Source of the DNA: Variovorax sp. CF313
GTDB lineage: Bacteria > Pseudomonadota > Gammaproteobacteria > Burkholderiales > Burkholderiaceae_C
Reading direction: 5' to 3'
NCBI RefSeq assembly: GCF_000282635.1
Contig: NZ_AKIW01000007.1
Coordinates: forward strand, 62,001-126,000
DNA: 64,000 bases
The notes beneath the pieces are model-generated. The model saw only the letters and a program-made list of their open reading frames with translations, was not told the origin of the DNA and searched no databases. The position numbers were made by a program, and so were the translations under genes. Position 1 is the first letter of the stretch, and the number at the start of each line of letters is the position of its first letter. Of the stretch, positions 34,547-43,590 are shown in pieces.

Positions 34547-35017
34547 ATGAACCGTCGTTCCATCGCACGTAACGTGCAAAAGGGTTTCACCCTTATCGAA
34601 TTGATGATCGTTGTGGCGATCATTGGTATTTTGGCTGCTGTGGCTCTGCCGGCTTATCAAGACTACGTCGCGAAGTCCCAAGTTGCCGGCGGCTTGGCTG
34701 AAATCACCCCTGGCAAGGTGAACGTGGAAGACCGCATCGCTTCGGGCACGCCGCCGACGTCGGTTGCAGATCTGGGCCTCACCGCTACCACCAAGCGCTG
34801 CGCGATCACGGTAACCGGTTTCACCGGCACAGCGGCCCCGGCCAATTCGGGCGGCACACTTGTTTGCACGCTGATCGGCAACGCGCAGGTGAATGGGCAG
34901 TCCATCACCTGGACCCGCGCTGCAGACACCGCTGGCACTGGCGGCACGACCGGAACCTGGGCCTGCGCAACGACCGTGGCAAACAAGCTGGCCCCGAAGG
35001 AATGTCCTGGCGTGTGA
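34547..35017 (+). CDS. pilA: Type IV major pilin PilA
   Basis: A 156-residue type IVa prepilin. The 13-residue basic leader ends in Gly, with PilD cleavage before Phe14 ([19 protein letters not shown]), and Glu5 of the mature protein is present. Four cysteines (KRCAI, LVCTL, WACATT, KECPG) could form two disulfides, including the C-terminal D-loop. The globular part is Thr/Gly/Ala-rich, with several Ser/Thr/Pro stretches suited to O-glycosylation. The C terminus (CPGV) lacks the terminal Ser used by the TfpO/PilO system. The gene has its own sigma-54 promoter and terminator, typical of a strongly expressed pilin. Confidence 0.95.
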   Translation: MNRRSIARNVQKGFTLIELMIVVAIIGILAAVALPAYQDYVAKSQVAGGLAEITPGKVNVEDRIASGTPPTSVADLGLTATTKRCAITVTGFTGTAAPANSGGTLVCTLIGNAQVNGQSITWTRAADTAGTGGTTGTWACATTVANKLAPKECPGV

Positions 35018-35036
35018 CCTTCGCCATCTCATCACG

Positions 35037-35058
35037 AGCCGCCTTCGGGCGGCTTTTT
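35037..35058 (+). terminator. pilA intrinsic terminator
   Basis: AGCCGCC-TTCG-GGCGGCT followed by TTTT, 20 bp after the pilA stop codon. Confidence 0.92.
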
Positions 35059-35098
35059 ATCTTGTGCCGCAAGGCAGACGGGGCTCCACAGTAAAACC

Positions 35099-37201
35099 AT
35101 GACTGAGAGTTCACGCGCGCTCGGCCGAGGCGGCCATTATGTCGAGGCGGGCCGCAACGGTGTATGGGGAGAGCGTTTGCTGGCCTATGCAATCTGCAGT
35201 GCTATGGCGATCGCTTGGACTCTGCTCGCCGGCAAAGATGTGCCTTGGGACGCGCTGCATTACCACGTGTATGCGGGCTATAGCGTCTTCAACGAGCGCC
35301 TGATGGTTGACTTGTTCCCGGCTGGCACGCTGACCTATCTGAACCCCTACTCTCACGTGCCGCTGTACCTGATGGTGCATGCGGGGTGGCCATCGATCAT
35401 GATCGGCGTCTCCTTTGCCATTTTGCAAAGCGTGATGCTATGGATGACCTGGGAATTGGCGCGGATTGTGTGCAGAGGCCAGACTGGCAGCAGTCCAGGC
35501 ATCGTAGTGTGGGCAGCGGTGGCGTTGGCACTGCTCAACCCGGTTTTTTTGCAGGAGTTGGGGTCATCATTCAATGACCTCACTACCGGTGCGTTTGCGT
35601 TAGGCGGCTACGTTGCTCTGGCCAGAGCGTTCTTTGGAGGCCGCCTCCAACTGGTCGCGTTAGGCGGCGCGCTGCTGGGCGTCGCTTCTGCGCTAAAACT
35701 TTCGAACGCGACTTTTGCGCTCCTCCCTGCAATTCCCATGGTTGTGGGATGCGTATCAACGCCGCGCCAACGCGTGCGGGCGCTGCTGACATTCGCTCTT
35801 TGCGCAGTCATCGCCATGATGGCCGTAACTGCGCCCTGGGCCATGCAGCTGGACCGGGCCTTCGGCAATCCCTTCTTTCCGATGCTCGATGGTCTGTTTC
35901 GCGCATCGGATGTCACGGCGCCTAAAAGCCATTCCGCGAGTTCGCCTTGGCAATTGCTTGGGCAATTTATCGCCGGAATGCGGGATCTGCGCTTTCTGCC
36001 ATCCTCGTTCACAGAAGCACTCGCGCGGCCGTTCGACATGCTTAGCGCGCGACGCCTCATTCATACCGAACCCGCAGCGCCCGATCTGCGCTACGCTGGT
36101 TTGACGGTGTTGGCAATGCTTAGTGTCGTGGCCTGGGCCGTACGCCGCAGTTGGAAGAGCGGTTATACGGCAACCGGCAGCCAGTCAGATCGTATCTATG
36201 TATGCTTGGCCATCTCGTTTGCAGCGAGTTGGGTGTCCTGGTTGAGCATCAGCGGAAACAGTCGCTACTTCTTGCCCATGGCGAGCATTGCGGGCGTACT
36301 TCTTGTTGTCGGGCTGTATCGATTTCTGGCGCCCGCGCCGCAACGGATACTGATCTATGCCCTGACCGTCATGCTTGGCGTACAGGCTGTTTTTCTGTGG
36401 CAGACGAGAGACCTTCGTTGGGCTCCCCAAGCTTGGGGCGGGCAATGGCTCCAAGTGAGCGTACCGCTGCGGTTGCAACGGGAGCCGCAGCTCTACCTCC
36501 CTCTTGATCTGCAGTCTCAATCCTTCCTGCTGTCCTGGCTAGCGCCAGGCTCAGCATTCTTGGGGGTGAGCAGCGGGATCGAGCCTGACGGGTTCGTCGG
36601 GAGTCGCGCGCGCGCGCTCATAGATGCCAATTTGTCGCGGCTCCGCATGCTCAAGCTGGTAAATGAGGTCGACTCAGACGGCAAGCCGGCTTTGCTTAGT
36701 CCGGCCAACATCGACTACCCGCTCAGGCGCTTCGGCTTGGAGGTTGATCCCAAAGACTGCGAGTACATCAAATACAAGGGCAATCCTGATGTGATCGAGC
36801 ACGCCGGCCCGCGCGCCGGATCTCGCGACGAAGTCCAGCTCTATGCGTGCCGAGTGTTGCCCGGTGGTCGCTTGAGCCCCGGGGAACTCGTCAGCAAGCG
36901 TATTGCTGATCAAGTGCTTGACAACGTAGAAGGTGCGTGTCCTGAGCTGTTCGACCAGCATCGAAGGGGCAGCAGCATTCGCAGTGGCAACATCTGGCGT
37001 CGTGCCTACAGCGGCGACTTGGCGCTTTGGGTTAGCGACGGCGGTTTGATCCGGTTCGAAGACCTCATCCGCGGCGGCGGCGATCGGGTCGTGATCGGGC
37101 GGATTGACGACTGGCTTTCGGCGCCACTAAAGCTCAACTGCTGGCGTAAAGGTGGAAGAGCGTATGTTGAGCTGGTGCAAACTAGCCGCGAGGCTCGATG
37201 A
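35099..37201 (+). CDS. Large GT-C-like membrane protein of the glycan island, 700 aa
   Basis: A 700-residue protein with about ten membrane helices in residues 25-430 and a soluble C-terminal domain of about 270 residues. The first periplasmic loop has VPWDALHYHVYAGYSVFNE, an Asp/His arrangement like that of GT-C glycosyltransferases which use lipid-linked sugar donors. No family could be named with certainty. It directly follows pilA, the position taken by pilin-modifying GT-C enzymes such as TfpW in some Pseudomonas strains, so a pilin or lipid-carrier glycosyltransferase is plausible (inference). The soluble C-terminal domain is not recognised. Confidence 0.65.
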   Translation: MTESSRALGRGGHYVEAGRNGVWGERLLAYAICSAMAIAWTLLAGKDVPWDALHYHVYAGYSVFNERLMVDLFPAGTLTYLNPYSHVPLYLMVHAGWPSIMIGVSFAILQSVMLWMTWELARIVCRGQTGSSPGIVVWAAVALALLNPVFLQELGSSFNDLTTGAFALGGYVALARAFFGGRLQLVALGGALLGVASALKLSNATFALLPAIPMVVGCVSTPRQRVRALLTFALCAVIAMMAVTAPWAMQLDRAFGNPFFPMLDGLFRASDVTAPKSHSASSPWQLLGQFIAGMRDLRFLPSSFTEALARPFDMLSARRLIHTEPAAPDLRYAGLTVLAMLSVVAWAVRRSWKSGYTATGSQSDRIYVCLAISFAASWVSWLSISGNSRYFLPMASIAGVLLVVGLYRFLAPAPQRILIYALTVMLGVQAVFLWQTRDLRWAPQAWGGQWLQVSVPLRLQREPQLYLPLDLQSQSFLLSWLAPGSAFLGVSSGIEPDGFVGSRARALIDANLSRLRMLKLVNEVDSDGKPALLSPANIDYPLRRFGLEVDPKDCEYIKYKGNPDVIEHAGPRAGSRDEVQLYACRVLPGGRLSPGELVSKRIADQVLDNVEGACPELFDQHRRGSSIRSGNIWRRAYSGDLALWVSDGGLIRFEDLIRGGGDRVVIGRIDDWLSAPLKLNCWRKGGRAYVELVQTSREAR

Positions 37202-37285
37202 CCAAGCTTGAAGCACAGCGCAAGTCAACAGCTGTTTGCGCAAGCCATTCCTTAGGATGCCACATGCCAGGTTCGGAGTTCGATC

Positions 37286-38608
37286 ATGAGTAGCGCAGTT
37301 CTCAATCCGACAAATGCTTCCTTCGTCGGTTCGGTGCAACTTCCCGTATCGGAGAAGGGTTCGGCGATCGAGTTAACTATCCTCATGCCGTGCCTCAATG
37401 AAGCGCGGACACTCCCGGCCTGCATCGCGAAGGCCAAGACTTTCCTCGTGCAAGCGGGTATTAGCGGGGAGGTACTAGTGGCCGACAACGGCTCCGCCGA
37501 TGGTTCGCGCGATCTCGCCGCTGCTTGCGGGGCTCGCGTCGTCGATGTGCCAGTGCGTGGCTATGGTGCAGCGCTAATTGCAGGTGTCGCGGCGGCACAA
37601 GGCCGATACGTCATCATGGGCGATGCCGACGACAGTTACGACTTCAGTGCGCTTGCCCCCTTTGTCGCCGAACTGCGCCAAGGGAGCCAACTCGTGATGG
37701 GAAACCGCTTCCGCGGTGGCATCCTGCCCAGCGCAATGCCTCCATTGCACCGCTACCTGGGCAACCCGGTGCTGAGCTTTATGGGACGGCTTTTTTTCAA
37801 GTCCAAGATTGGTGACTTTCACTGCGGCTTGCGTGGCTTCGAGCGCCAAGCCGTCCTCCAACTGGGGCTGTGTTGCGAGGGCATGGAGTTCGCCAGTGAG
37901 ATGGTCGTCAAAGCATCTTTGCATGGGTTGCGCGTTGCGGAAGTGCCGACCGTCCTTTCTCCGGACGGGCGAGACCGTCCTCCACATTTGCGCACTTGGC
38001 GTGACGGCTGGCGCCACTTTCGCTTCCTGCTTCTGTTTACGCCGCGGTGGTTGTTTCTGTATCCGGGCGTGGTGTTGGCCTTGTTGAGTCTCGCGCAGTT
38101 GCTGCTTGCGCAGTCCCACCCGGGCAACTTGGGGCGCTGGCCAGTAGGCATTCATACCCAATTGTTCGCCGGCGCCGGCATGGTGCTCGGCTACCAGACC
38201 ATGTTGTTTGCCATGGGCGCCGTACTTGCGCGCCATTGCGCGCGGCTAAACACGCCGCACCCACGGGAGCGATGGGCGCTGCGCGCGGCCAGCGGAGGAT
38301 GGCTGTCGATAGGGGGCGCACTGGCGACGTTGTTTGGACTGGCAATGTGCGCGAGCCTAACGTGGCAGTGGGGACGCACCGGCTTCGGCGCGCTGGATCC
38401 CGAAACCGCGATGCGCCAGGTCATTCCTGGCATAGCGCTGCTGCTGATGGGCACGCAATCATTGTTGGCCGCAATTTTCTTTGCAGCACTCCGAAGCGCT
38501 TTCGACCTGCGGCAAGGGGTTATGCATACGGGCGTCGCCGTGAGACATGTCTCGGATGATTCCCCTCAGACGGTGGACAGAGCACAGCGTTCCAAGGGGA
38601 GCCGATGA
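37286..38608 (+). CDS. Family 2 glycosyltransferase with C-terminal membrane helices (dolichol-phosphate sugar synthase-like)
   Basis: A 440-residue protein. The GT2 domain (about residues 28-250) has the nucleotide-sugar motif ILMPCLNEARTLP, the metal-binding GDADDSYDF and the acceptor region IGDFHCGLRGFERQA. The last ~170 residues hold four membrane helices. The layout is that of DPM1/ArnC-like enzymes that charge undecaprenyl phosphate with a single sugar on the inner membrane face. It could supply a lipid-linked donor to the preceding GT-C-like protein (inference). Its stop overlaps the start of the aminotransferase gene. Confidence 0.85.
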   Translation: MSSAVLNPTNASFVGSVQLPVSEKGSAIELTILMPCLNEARTLPACIAKAKTFLVQAGISGEVLVADNGSADGSRDLAAACGARVVDVPVRGYGAALIAGVAAAQGRYVIMGDADDSYDFSALAPFVAELRQGSQLVMGNRFRGGILPSAMPPLHRYLGNPVLSFMGRLFFKSKIGDFHCGLRGFERQAVLQLGLCCEGMEFASEMVVKASLHGLRVAEVPTVLSPDGRDRPPHLRTWRDGWRHFRFLLLFTPRWLFLYPGVVLALLSLAQLLLAQSHPGNLGRWPVGIHTQLFAGAGMVLGYQTMLFAMGAVLARHCARLNTPHPRERWALRAASGGWLSIGGALATLFGLAMCASLTWQWGRTGFGALDPETAMRQVIPGIALLLMGTQSLLAAIFFAALRSAFDLRQGVMHTGVAVRHVSDDSPQTVDRAQRSKGSR

Positions 38609-39714
38609 CCCCTCTCTACGTAACACGGCCGCAGTTGCCGTCCCTCAAGGACCTGCAGCCCCTGCTTGAAGATATCTGGTCAAGCCGCGTGTTGACTAAT
38701 GGCGGCAAGTACCACCAACGGTTTGAAGAGGCCCTTGCTGAGCATCTCGGAGTGCAGCATGTATCGCTATTTACCAATGCGACCATCGCTTTGGTGACAG
38801 CACTTCAAGCCTTGCGCATCACCGGTGAGGTCATCACGACGCCCTACTCGTTCGTCGCTACCGCGCATTCATTGTTATGGAACGGCATACGCCCCATCTT
38901 CGTCGACATCGATGAAGAGTCGCTCAACATAGACCCTGTAAAGATCGAGGCCGCTATCACTCCGCAAACGACGGCGATTCTCGCTGTCCATTGCTACGGG
39001 CGCCCCTGCAACGTAGAAGCTCTTCAAAAAATAGCCGACACCTATGGACTCAAACTGATCTATGACGCCGCTCATGCATTCGGTGTGTGCGACGCGGGTG
39101 GATCGCTATTGCGGCATGGTGACCTTTCGATAGTGAGTTTTCACGCCACCAAGGTAATGAACACCTTCGAAGGAGGCGCGATCATCTGTCCTGATCGGAA
39201 GTCCAAGGAGCGCATCGATCACCTCAAGAATTTCGGATTTGTTGACGAGGTCACGGTGGTCGCTCCGGGCATCAATGGAAAGATGAACGAACTGCAATCG
39301 GCGATTGGTATCCTTCAACTCGCCGAGATTGGCAATGCAATTTTGTCTCGCCAACGCGTGTCTGCGCGGTACCGCGAGGAACTCTCGACCATTCCGGGTC
39401 TTAGATTGTTGGAGGATGATCCAGCGATCACGGCTAACTATGCGTATTTTCCCGTCCTGATCGAGAGCGACTTCTGGTGTGGAAGAGACGAGCTCTATGA
39501 GCATCTGAAGAGCTCGGCTGTCTTTGCCAGGCGGTACTTTTATCCTTTGATTACGACGTTCCCGATGTATCGCGGACTTCCCTCCGCCGCGAACTCAAAC
39601 CTTCCTATCGCGACGCGCAAGGCCGATCAGGTTCTTTGTTTGCCGCTCTACCCAGAGCTTTCGAGTATCGATCAAGATCGAGTAATCGCTGCGATAAAGG
39701 GGGATGGTAGGTGA
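38605..39714 (+). CDS. DegT/DnrJ/EryC1/StrS sugar aminotransferase
   Basis: A 369-residue PLP enzyme of the sugar aminotransferase family. The Schiff-base lysine is K183 in FHATKVMNTFEGG and the PLP-nitrogen aspartate lies in YDAAHAFG (D154). These enzymes convert nucleotide-linked keto-sugars to amino sugars, for example dTDP-4-amino- or 3-amino-dideoxyhexoses (VioA, FdtB, WecE types). The keto-sugar maker (rmlA/rmlB) is not in the window and must come from elsewhere. It overlaps its upstream neighbour by 4 bp (ATGA) and its downstream neighbour by 4 bp (GTGA). Confidence 0.9.
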   Translation: MTPLYVTRPQLPSLKDLQPLLEDIWSSRVLTNGGKYHQRFEEALAEHLGVQHVSLFTNATIALVTALQALRITGEVITTPYSFVATAHSLLWNGIRPIFVDIDEESLNIDPVKIEAAITPQTTAILAVHCYGRPCNVEALQKIADTYGLKLIYDAAHAFGVCDAGGSLLRHGDLSIVSFHATKVMNTFEGGAIICPDRKSKERIDHLKNFGFVDEVTVVAPGINGKMNELQSAIGILQLAEIGNAILSRQRVSARYREELSTIPGLRLLEDDPAITANYAYFPVLIESDFWCGRDELYEHLKSSAVFARRYFYPLITTFPMYRGLPSAANSNLPIATRKADQVLCLPLYPELSSIDQDRVIAAIKGDGR

Positions 39715-40286
39715 CGTGGCTAACCGAGCAAGAAATAGAACGAATGGGATTCGCCTTTGTGGCATCCGACGCGATGCTTTCAGCTAAGGCGTCCTATTTC
39801 AACTGCAGTCAAATCGCGATTGGCAGTCGGTCTCGGATAGACGACTTCGCAATTCTCTCCGCAGGCAATGGAGGCATAACAATTGGCTCCAACGTGCACA
39901 TCGCGGCGTTTTGCCTCCTTGCAGGAAAGTCGGAAATCCGACTTGATGACTTCTCGGGTCTTTCCTCACGAGTTTCTATCTATTCGAGCTCCGACGATTA
40001 CTCCGGCGCCGCCTTGACCAACCCTACGGTCGCGAAAGAGTTCACTGGCGTGCGATCGGCGCCCGTCCACCTTGGCAAGCACGTCGTCCTCGGAAGCGGC
40101 AGTGTCGTGTTGCCTGGCACGCATTTCGGTGAAGGGGCCGCATTAGGAGCATTGAGCCTCGCCAATGGAAAGTACGAAGCGTTTGGTGTATTCGCCGGCG
40201 TGCCCGCTCGTCTTGTGCGTGATCGACAGCGAGGCTTAATCGAGAAGGAGCGCCAGTACAGGGTGTTTCTTCAAGATAAGGAATGA
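39711..40286 (+). CDS. Left-handed beta-helix (hexapeptide) acyltransferase
   Basis: A 191-residue LbH acyltransferase starting with GTG. Hexapeptide repeats of the [LIV]-G-x4 kind run through the protein (IAIGSRSRIDDFAIL, ITIGSNVHIAAFCLLAG, VHLGKHVVLGSGSVVLPG). It would acetylate or otherwise acylate a sugar; placed after the aminotransferase, its likely role is N-acylation of the amino sugar, giving an N-acetylated dideoxyhexose. An O-acetyltransferase remains possible. It is coupled to both neighbours by 4-bp overlaps. Confidence 0.85.
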   Translation: MTWLTEQEIERMGFAFVASDAMLSAKASYFNCSQIAIGSRSRIDDFAILSAGNGGITIGSNVHIAAFCLLAGKSEIRLDDFSGLSSRVSIYSSSDDYSGAALTNPTVAKEFTGVRSAPVHLGKHVVLGSGSVVLPGTHFGEGAALGALSLANGKYEAFGVFAGVPARLVRDRQRGLIEKERQYRVFLQDKE

Positions 40287-41800
40287 GCAGACCAAGGGAT
40301 AAGTACTATGCCCACGGCTCGCAGTTATATGGTGCGGGCTTGCTGATCCTGCTGCTGCCGCTCTATCTGACTCAGCTTGGCGCGGAGCAGTTCGCGCTCA
40401 TGATGATGTTCTTTGCTGCGCAGGGTTGGATCCAGATCGCAGATTTCGGCTTCCCACTTGCCTTGTCTCGCGAAGTTGCCATATCGCGCAGGGAGCATCG
40501 GCCCGACAAGATCGGTTCGATGCTAGCGTCGTTGCAGCTTCCGATGCTGCTTGGGATGGTGCTACTCGGTACTGCAATCCTTGGGGTTGGTAAGTGGATC
40601 GCAGGGCGCGGGGGCGAGGGAATTTTCGTCAATACCGGCGTTGCGAGTCTCTCGATATTGGCCGTTACTCTGGCGCTCTCCTTACGCTGGGGCAGCGAGC
40701 TTTACCGTGCCGCGCTGGGGGGCGCAGAACAGTTCGCAGGATTGGCTGTGTTGAATGTCTTCTCTGCTACGGCGCGATTGGCCGGCGCACTAGTTGTTCT
40801 TAAATGGGCTGGTGGAGGAGTTTTTGTCTGGTTGACTTGCCAAGCAGTCCTATCGGCCGTAGAGATGCTGACGCTGGTACTCTTGTGCCGATGGAAACTG
40901 AATCTGCAGTTCGGTAATAGCTGCAGCGAGTCGGCGAGGGTCCTGCATGCCTTGTGGCCCATCGCGGCACAAATTACTGCAGCCTCGGCGATCTGGATCT
41001 CAATCACGCAACTGGATAAGTTGGTGCTTTCGCAAACACTTTCGTTGCGCGAATACGGGGCGGTGGGAATCGCGGCGGCGATCCCTGCTGGTTTGTTGAC
41101 ACTTGCGATTCCACTATTACAACTTTCTTATCCTGCTTTGGTCCGACTTCATGGTCGTGAGTCCAGGCGCGAGCAAACAGACCTCTATCTATCGTTGACT
41201 GCTGCTACGTGCTGCCTCCTTTTTCCCACGGCCCTGGTCTGTGTCGCCTTCTCTGAAGAACTGCTGATGGTATGGTTCGCTGGGCGATTGGATGCTGTCG
41301 GAGTTAACGCAGCTTCTCTGATTCCACTATACGCAGCTGGGGCTTCGTTTCTTGCACTCTCGTCGATGCCATATGGCCTGCTTAATGCAGCGGGCGAATT
41401 GCGAAGACACGTTGCTGCGTCGCTGGCCCTCGCGGCGTGTATAGCCGTAGCACTCGTCATCGGTTCGCTGCGCTCGGGTGCTAGTGGTGCTATAGCCTTG
41501 TGGTGTGGAAGCTTTGGGCTGTTCTTTCTGATCTGGCCGCAGGTTGTTCATCGCAGGCACCTCGAAGGAGGCTGGTGGCCCTGGGCGCGGACAGTCGCCC
41601 TGTTCGCTTTGCCGCTCGGTATTGCGGCGTATGCACTGAAGTGCCTGTTTCCAGACTCCAGTTCGCTGCTTTTACGCTTCGGCGAGCTTGCAACAGTTTG
41701 GATTGTTCTTCAGGGGATTGCTCTTTGTATGCTCTGGGCTTGTCATCGGTACTGGACGCAGCTCTCGCAGACCCGGAAGCTAACCGATCCAGCTTCCTGA
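40283..41800 (+). CDS. Oligosaccharide flippase (Wzx/MurJ-MATE superfamily)
   Basis: A 505-residue protein with about 12-14 hydrophobic helices and the polysaccharide-exporter opening (LLILLLPLYLTQLGAEQFAL, then QIADFGFPLALSREVA). Wzx proteins flip undecaprenyl-diphosphate-linked glycans from cytoplasm to periplasm. That is the step needed between the cytoplasmic glycosyltransferases of this island and the periplasmic oligosaccharyltransferase PglL at 52.5 kb. Confidence 0.87.
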   Translation: MSRPRDKYYAHGSQLYGAGLLILLLPLYLTQLGAEQFALMMMFFAAQGWIQIADFGFPLALSREVAISRREHRPDKIGSMLASLQLPMLLGMVLLGTAILGVGKWIAGRGGEGIFVNTGVASLSILAVTLALSLRWGSELYRAALGGAEQFAGLAVLNVFSATARLAGALVVLKWAGGGVFVWLTCQAVLSAVEMLTLVLLCRWKLNLQFGNSCSESARVLHALWPIAAQITAASAIWISITQLDKLVLSQTLSLREYGAVGIAAAIPAGLLTLAIPLLQLSYPALVRLHGRESRREQTDLYLSLTAATCCLLFPTALVCVAFSEELLMVWFAGRLDAVGVNAASLIPLYAAGASFLALSSMPYGLLNAAGELRRHVAASLALAACIAVALVIGSLRSGASGAIALWCGSFGLFFLIWPQVVHRRHLEGGWWPWARTVALFALPLGIAAYALKCLFPDSSSLLLRFGELATVWIVLQGIALCMLWACHRYWTQLSQTRKLTDPAS

Positions 41801-41817
41801 CACTATCTTCAAAAAAA

Positions 41818-42600
41818 ATGCTGCTCAAATTCTGGCGAGCGTTCTTTCTGGGCCTCAATTTCCTGCCGTTTCCGGTGTCTCGCTACTGCTGCATTTGCGA
41901 GCGTGGCGTGTTGCGCTTTGTTCCGTATCGCGGAGGAAGTATGTTCTTGCCGCCTCTTGCTCGTACCCTCAACGTGGTCGGAAGCGACGTCGATCACTTC
42001 GAGTGTCCCCATTGTGGGGCGAGTGATCGAGATCGACACTTGACACTCTATCTTCGCGCTGCCGGGCTGACTGCGCGCATTGCCGGTGCGAGAGTCTTGC
42101 ATTTTGCACCGGAGAAACATGTCGCGGAGTTAATCGTAGCGCATCGACCGGCCCTATATATCCAGGCCGACAAGTTTCCAATTCGCGCGGGCATTGTCCA
42201 GCTGGACCTCACCCGGATTGCTGCAGAGGATCAAAGCTTTGACTTCGTGATAGCCAATCATGTAATGGAGCATGTGGATGACGCGCAGCAGTCCTTAGCG
42301 GAGATATATCGAGTGCTCGCTAATGGTGGTTTTGCGATTCTCCAAACGCCCTTTGCATCGACGCTTACTCGAACTTTCGAGGATTCTGGTATCCAGGGCA
42401 AGAGCGCGCGTCTGCATGCCTATGGGCAGGAAGACCATGTGCGCATGTACGGCCGCGACATCGAAGCTGTATTCACGTCTCAAGGCCTAGTCAGTCGGGT
42501 TAAGACCCATCAGGTACTTCTTCCGGAAATAGACGCTGCGCGATACGGCGTAAATCCAGCAGAACCATTCCTGCTTTTTCAAAAACTACTCAAGAACTAA
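41818..42600 (+). CDS. Class I SAM-dependent methyltransferase with N-terminal zinc-ribbon
   Basis: A 260-residue protein. An N-terminal pair of Cys-x2-Cys motifs (CCICERG and FECPHCGASD) looks like a zinc ribbon; a class I methyltransferase fold follows (ARVLHFAPEKHVAELI as the SAM loop, LDLTRIAAEDQSFDFVIANHVMEHV as motif IV). The SAM loop lacks the usual GxGxG. Such enzymes in polysaccharide clusters methylate sugars or cap glycan chains. The start at 41818 (MLLKFWRAFFLG) is used; a longer in-frame reading overlaps the flippase gene. Confidence 0.82.
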   Translation: MLLKFWRAFFLGLNFLPFPVSRYCCICERGVLRFVPYRGGSMFLPPLARTLNVVGSDVDHFECPHCGASDRDRHLTLYLRAAGLTARIAGARVLHFAPEKHVAELIVAHRPALYIQADKFPIRAGIVQLDLTRIAAEDQSFDFVIANHVMEHVDDAQQSLAEIYRVLANGGFAILQTPFASTLTRTFEDSGIQGKSARLHAYGQEDHVRMYGRDIEAVFTSQGLVSRVKTHQVLLPEIDAARYGVNPAEPFLLFQKLLKN

Positions 42601-42604
42601 AGTC

Positions 42605-43582
42605 ATGAGTCAAGATGAACGATTGCCGATCGTCACGGTCTGTGTGGCGACGTTCAATCAAGCTCAATATCTTGAGCGCTGCATTCAAAGCATATTCGCT
42701 CAAGATGCTGTGAATGACGGCTCGCTGAAGGTGGAAGTGATCGTTGGTGACGATTGCTCAAGCGATACGACGGGCGCTGTACTCGAAGGCCTGCAATGTC
42801 GATACGGTACGTCGTTGATTATCGTTCGCCATGAATCGAATATCGGCCCCGCCTTCAACTACCTTTCAATCCTCTCTAAAGCTTCTGGCGACTACATCGC
42901 GCATCTCGATGGCGATGACTATTGGGAGCCTAGCAAGCTCCGTGTACAGATTAAGTTCCTCGATCAGCATCCGGACAATGAAGCGGTGTGTACCAACGCC
43001 CGCGTCGTGAACAAGCAGGAGGAAGAGTGCGGGATATTCACTAATGTCGAGTCGCGGGCAGTTGACCTGGATTACTTGACTGGGGCAGGAAACTTTCTCA
43101 ACCACAGCTCGCTACTCTATCGGCGCGCAGCGCTCTCAACAGTTTGCGGCCTCATCCCGCCTTTCATTGACTATGGCATCTTGCTCGCGCTTGCGCGCCG
43201 GGCGCCGATCGGATTCATCGCTCAGCCTCTGGTGTGTTATCGCGCGGGCTTGCCCGGCTCAATACAGCGGCTCCAGGGAGGGCAAGTGCAGGATCTTTAT
43301 CGCGAGGCCTTGTTTGCGGCACTGCCATTCATTGACAGAAGTGTCGCTCGAAGAAGTGCGGCGAACTATGTGGCATACAGGGTTGTGTTTGCGCTACGCG
43401 GTAGGGGCGTACGATTGGATATGGCCACGCTCACACAGTTGGCTGCAATCGCCCACACTTCCCGCCAGCTCCTTGCAACCTTTGCGGTGGTCAGAATCAG
43501 TGTGCTTGCCACGAAAGCTTTTCATGCTTGGAGCGTGCGAAGGTTATGCGGTGGACCCTATGTTCATCATCCGAGATATTGA
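42605..43582 (+). CDS. Family 2 glycosyltransferase
   Basis: A 325-residue GT-A fold enzyme. VCVATFNQAQYLERCIQSIF opens the nucleotide-binding region, VGDDCSSDTTG gives the first acidic motif, and HLDGDDYWEP contains the DxD metal site. It adds a sugar to a lipid-linked acceptor on the cytoplasmic face. It starts 4 bp after the methyltransferase and is the last plus-strand gene of the island. Confidence 0.88.
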   Translation: MSQDERLPIVTVCVATFNQAQYLERCIQSIFAQDAVNDGSLKVEVIVGDDCSSDTTGAVLEGLQCRYGTSLIIVRHESNIGPAFNYLSILSKASGDYIAHLDGDDYWEPSKLRVQIKFLDQHPDNEAVCTNARVVNKQEEECGIFTNVESRAVDLDYLTGAGNFLNHSSLLYRRAALSTVCGLIPPFIDYGILLALARRAPIGFIAQPLVCYRAGLPGSIQRLQGGQVQDLYREALFAALPFIDRSVARRSAANYVAYRVVFALRGRGVRLDMATLTQLAAIAHTSRQLLATFAVVRISVLATKAFHAWSVRRLCGGPYVHHPRY

Positions 43583-43590
43583 GCGAGGAC

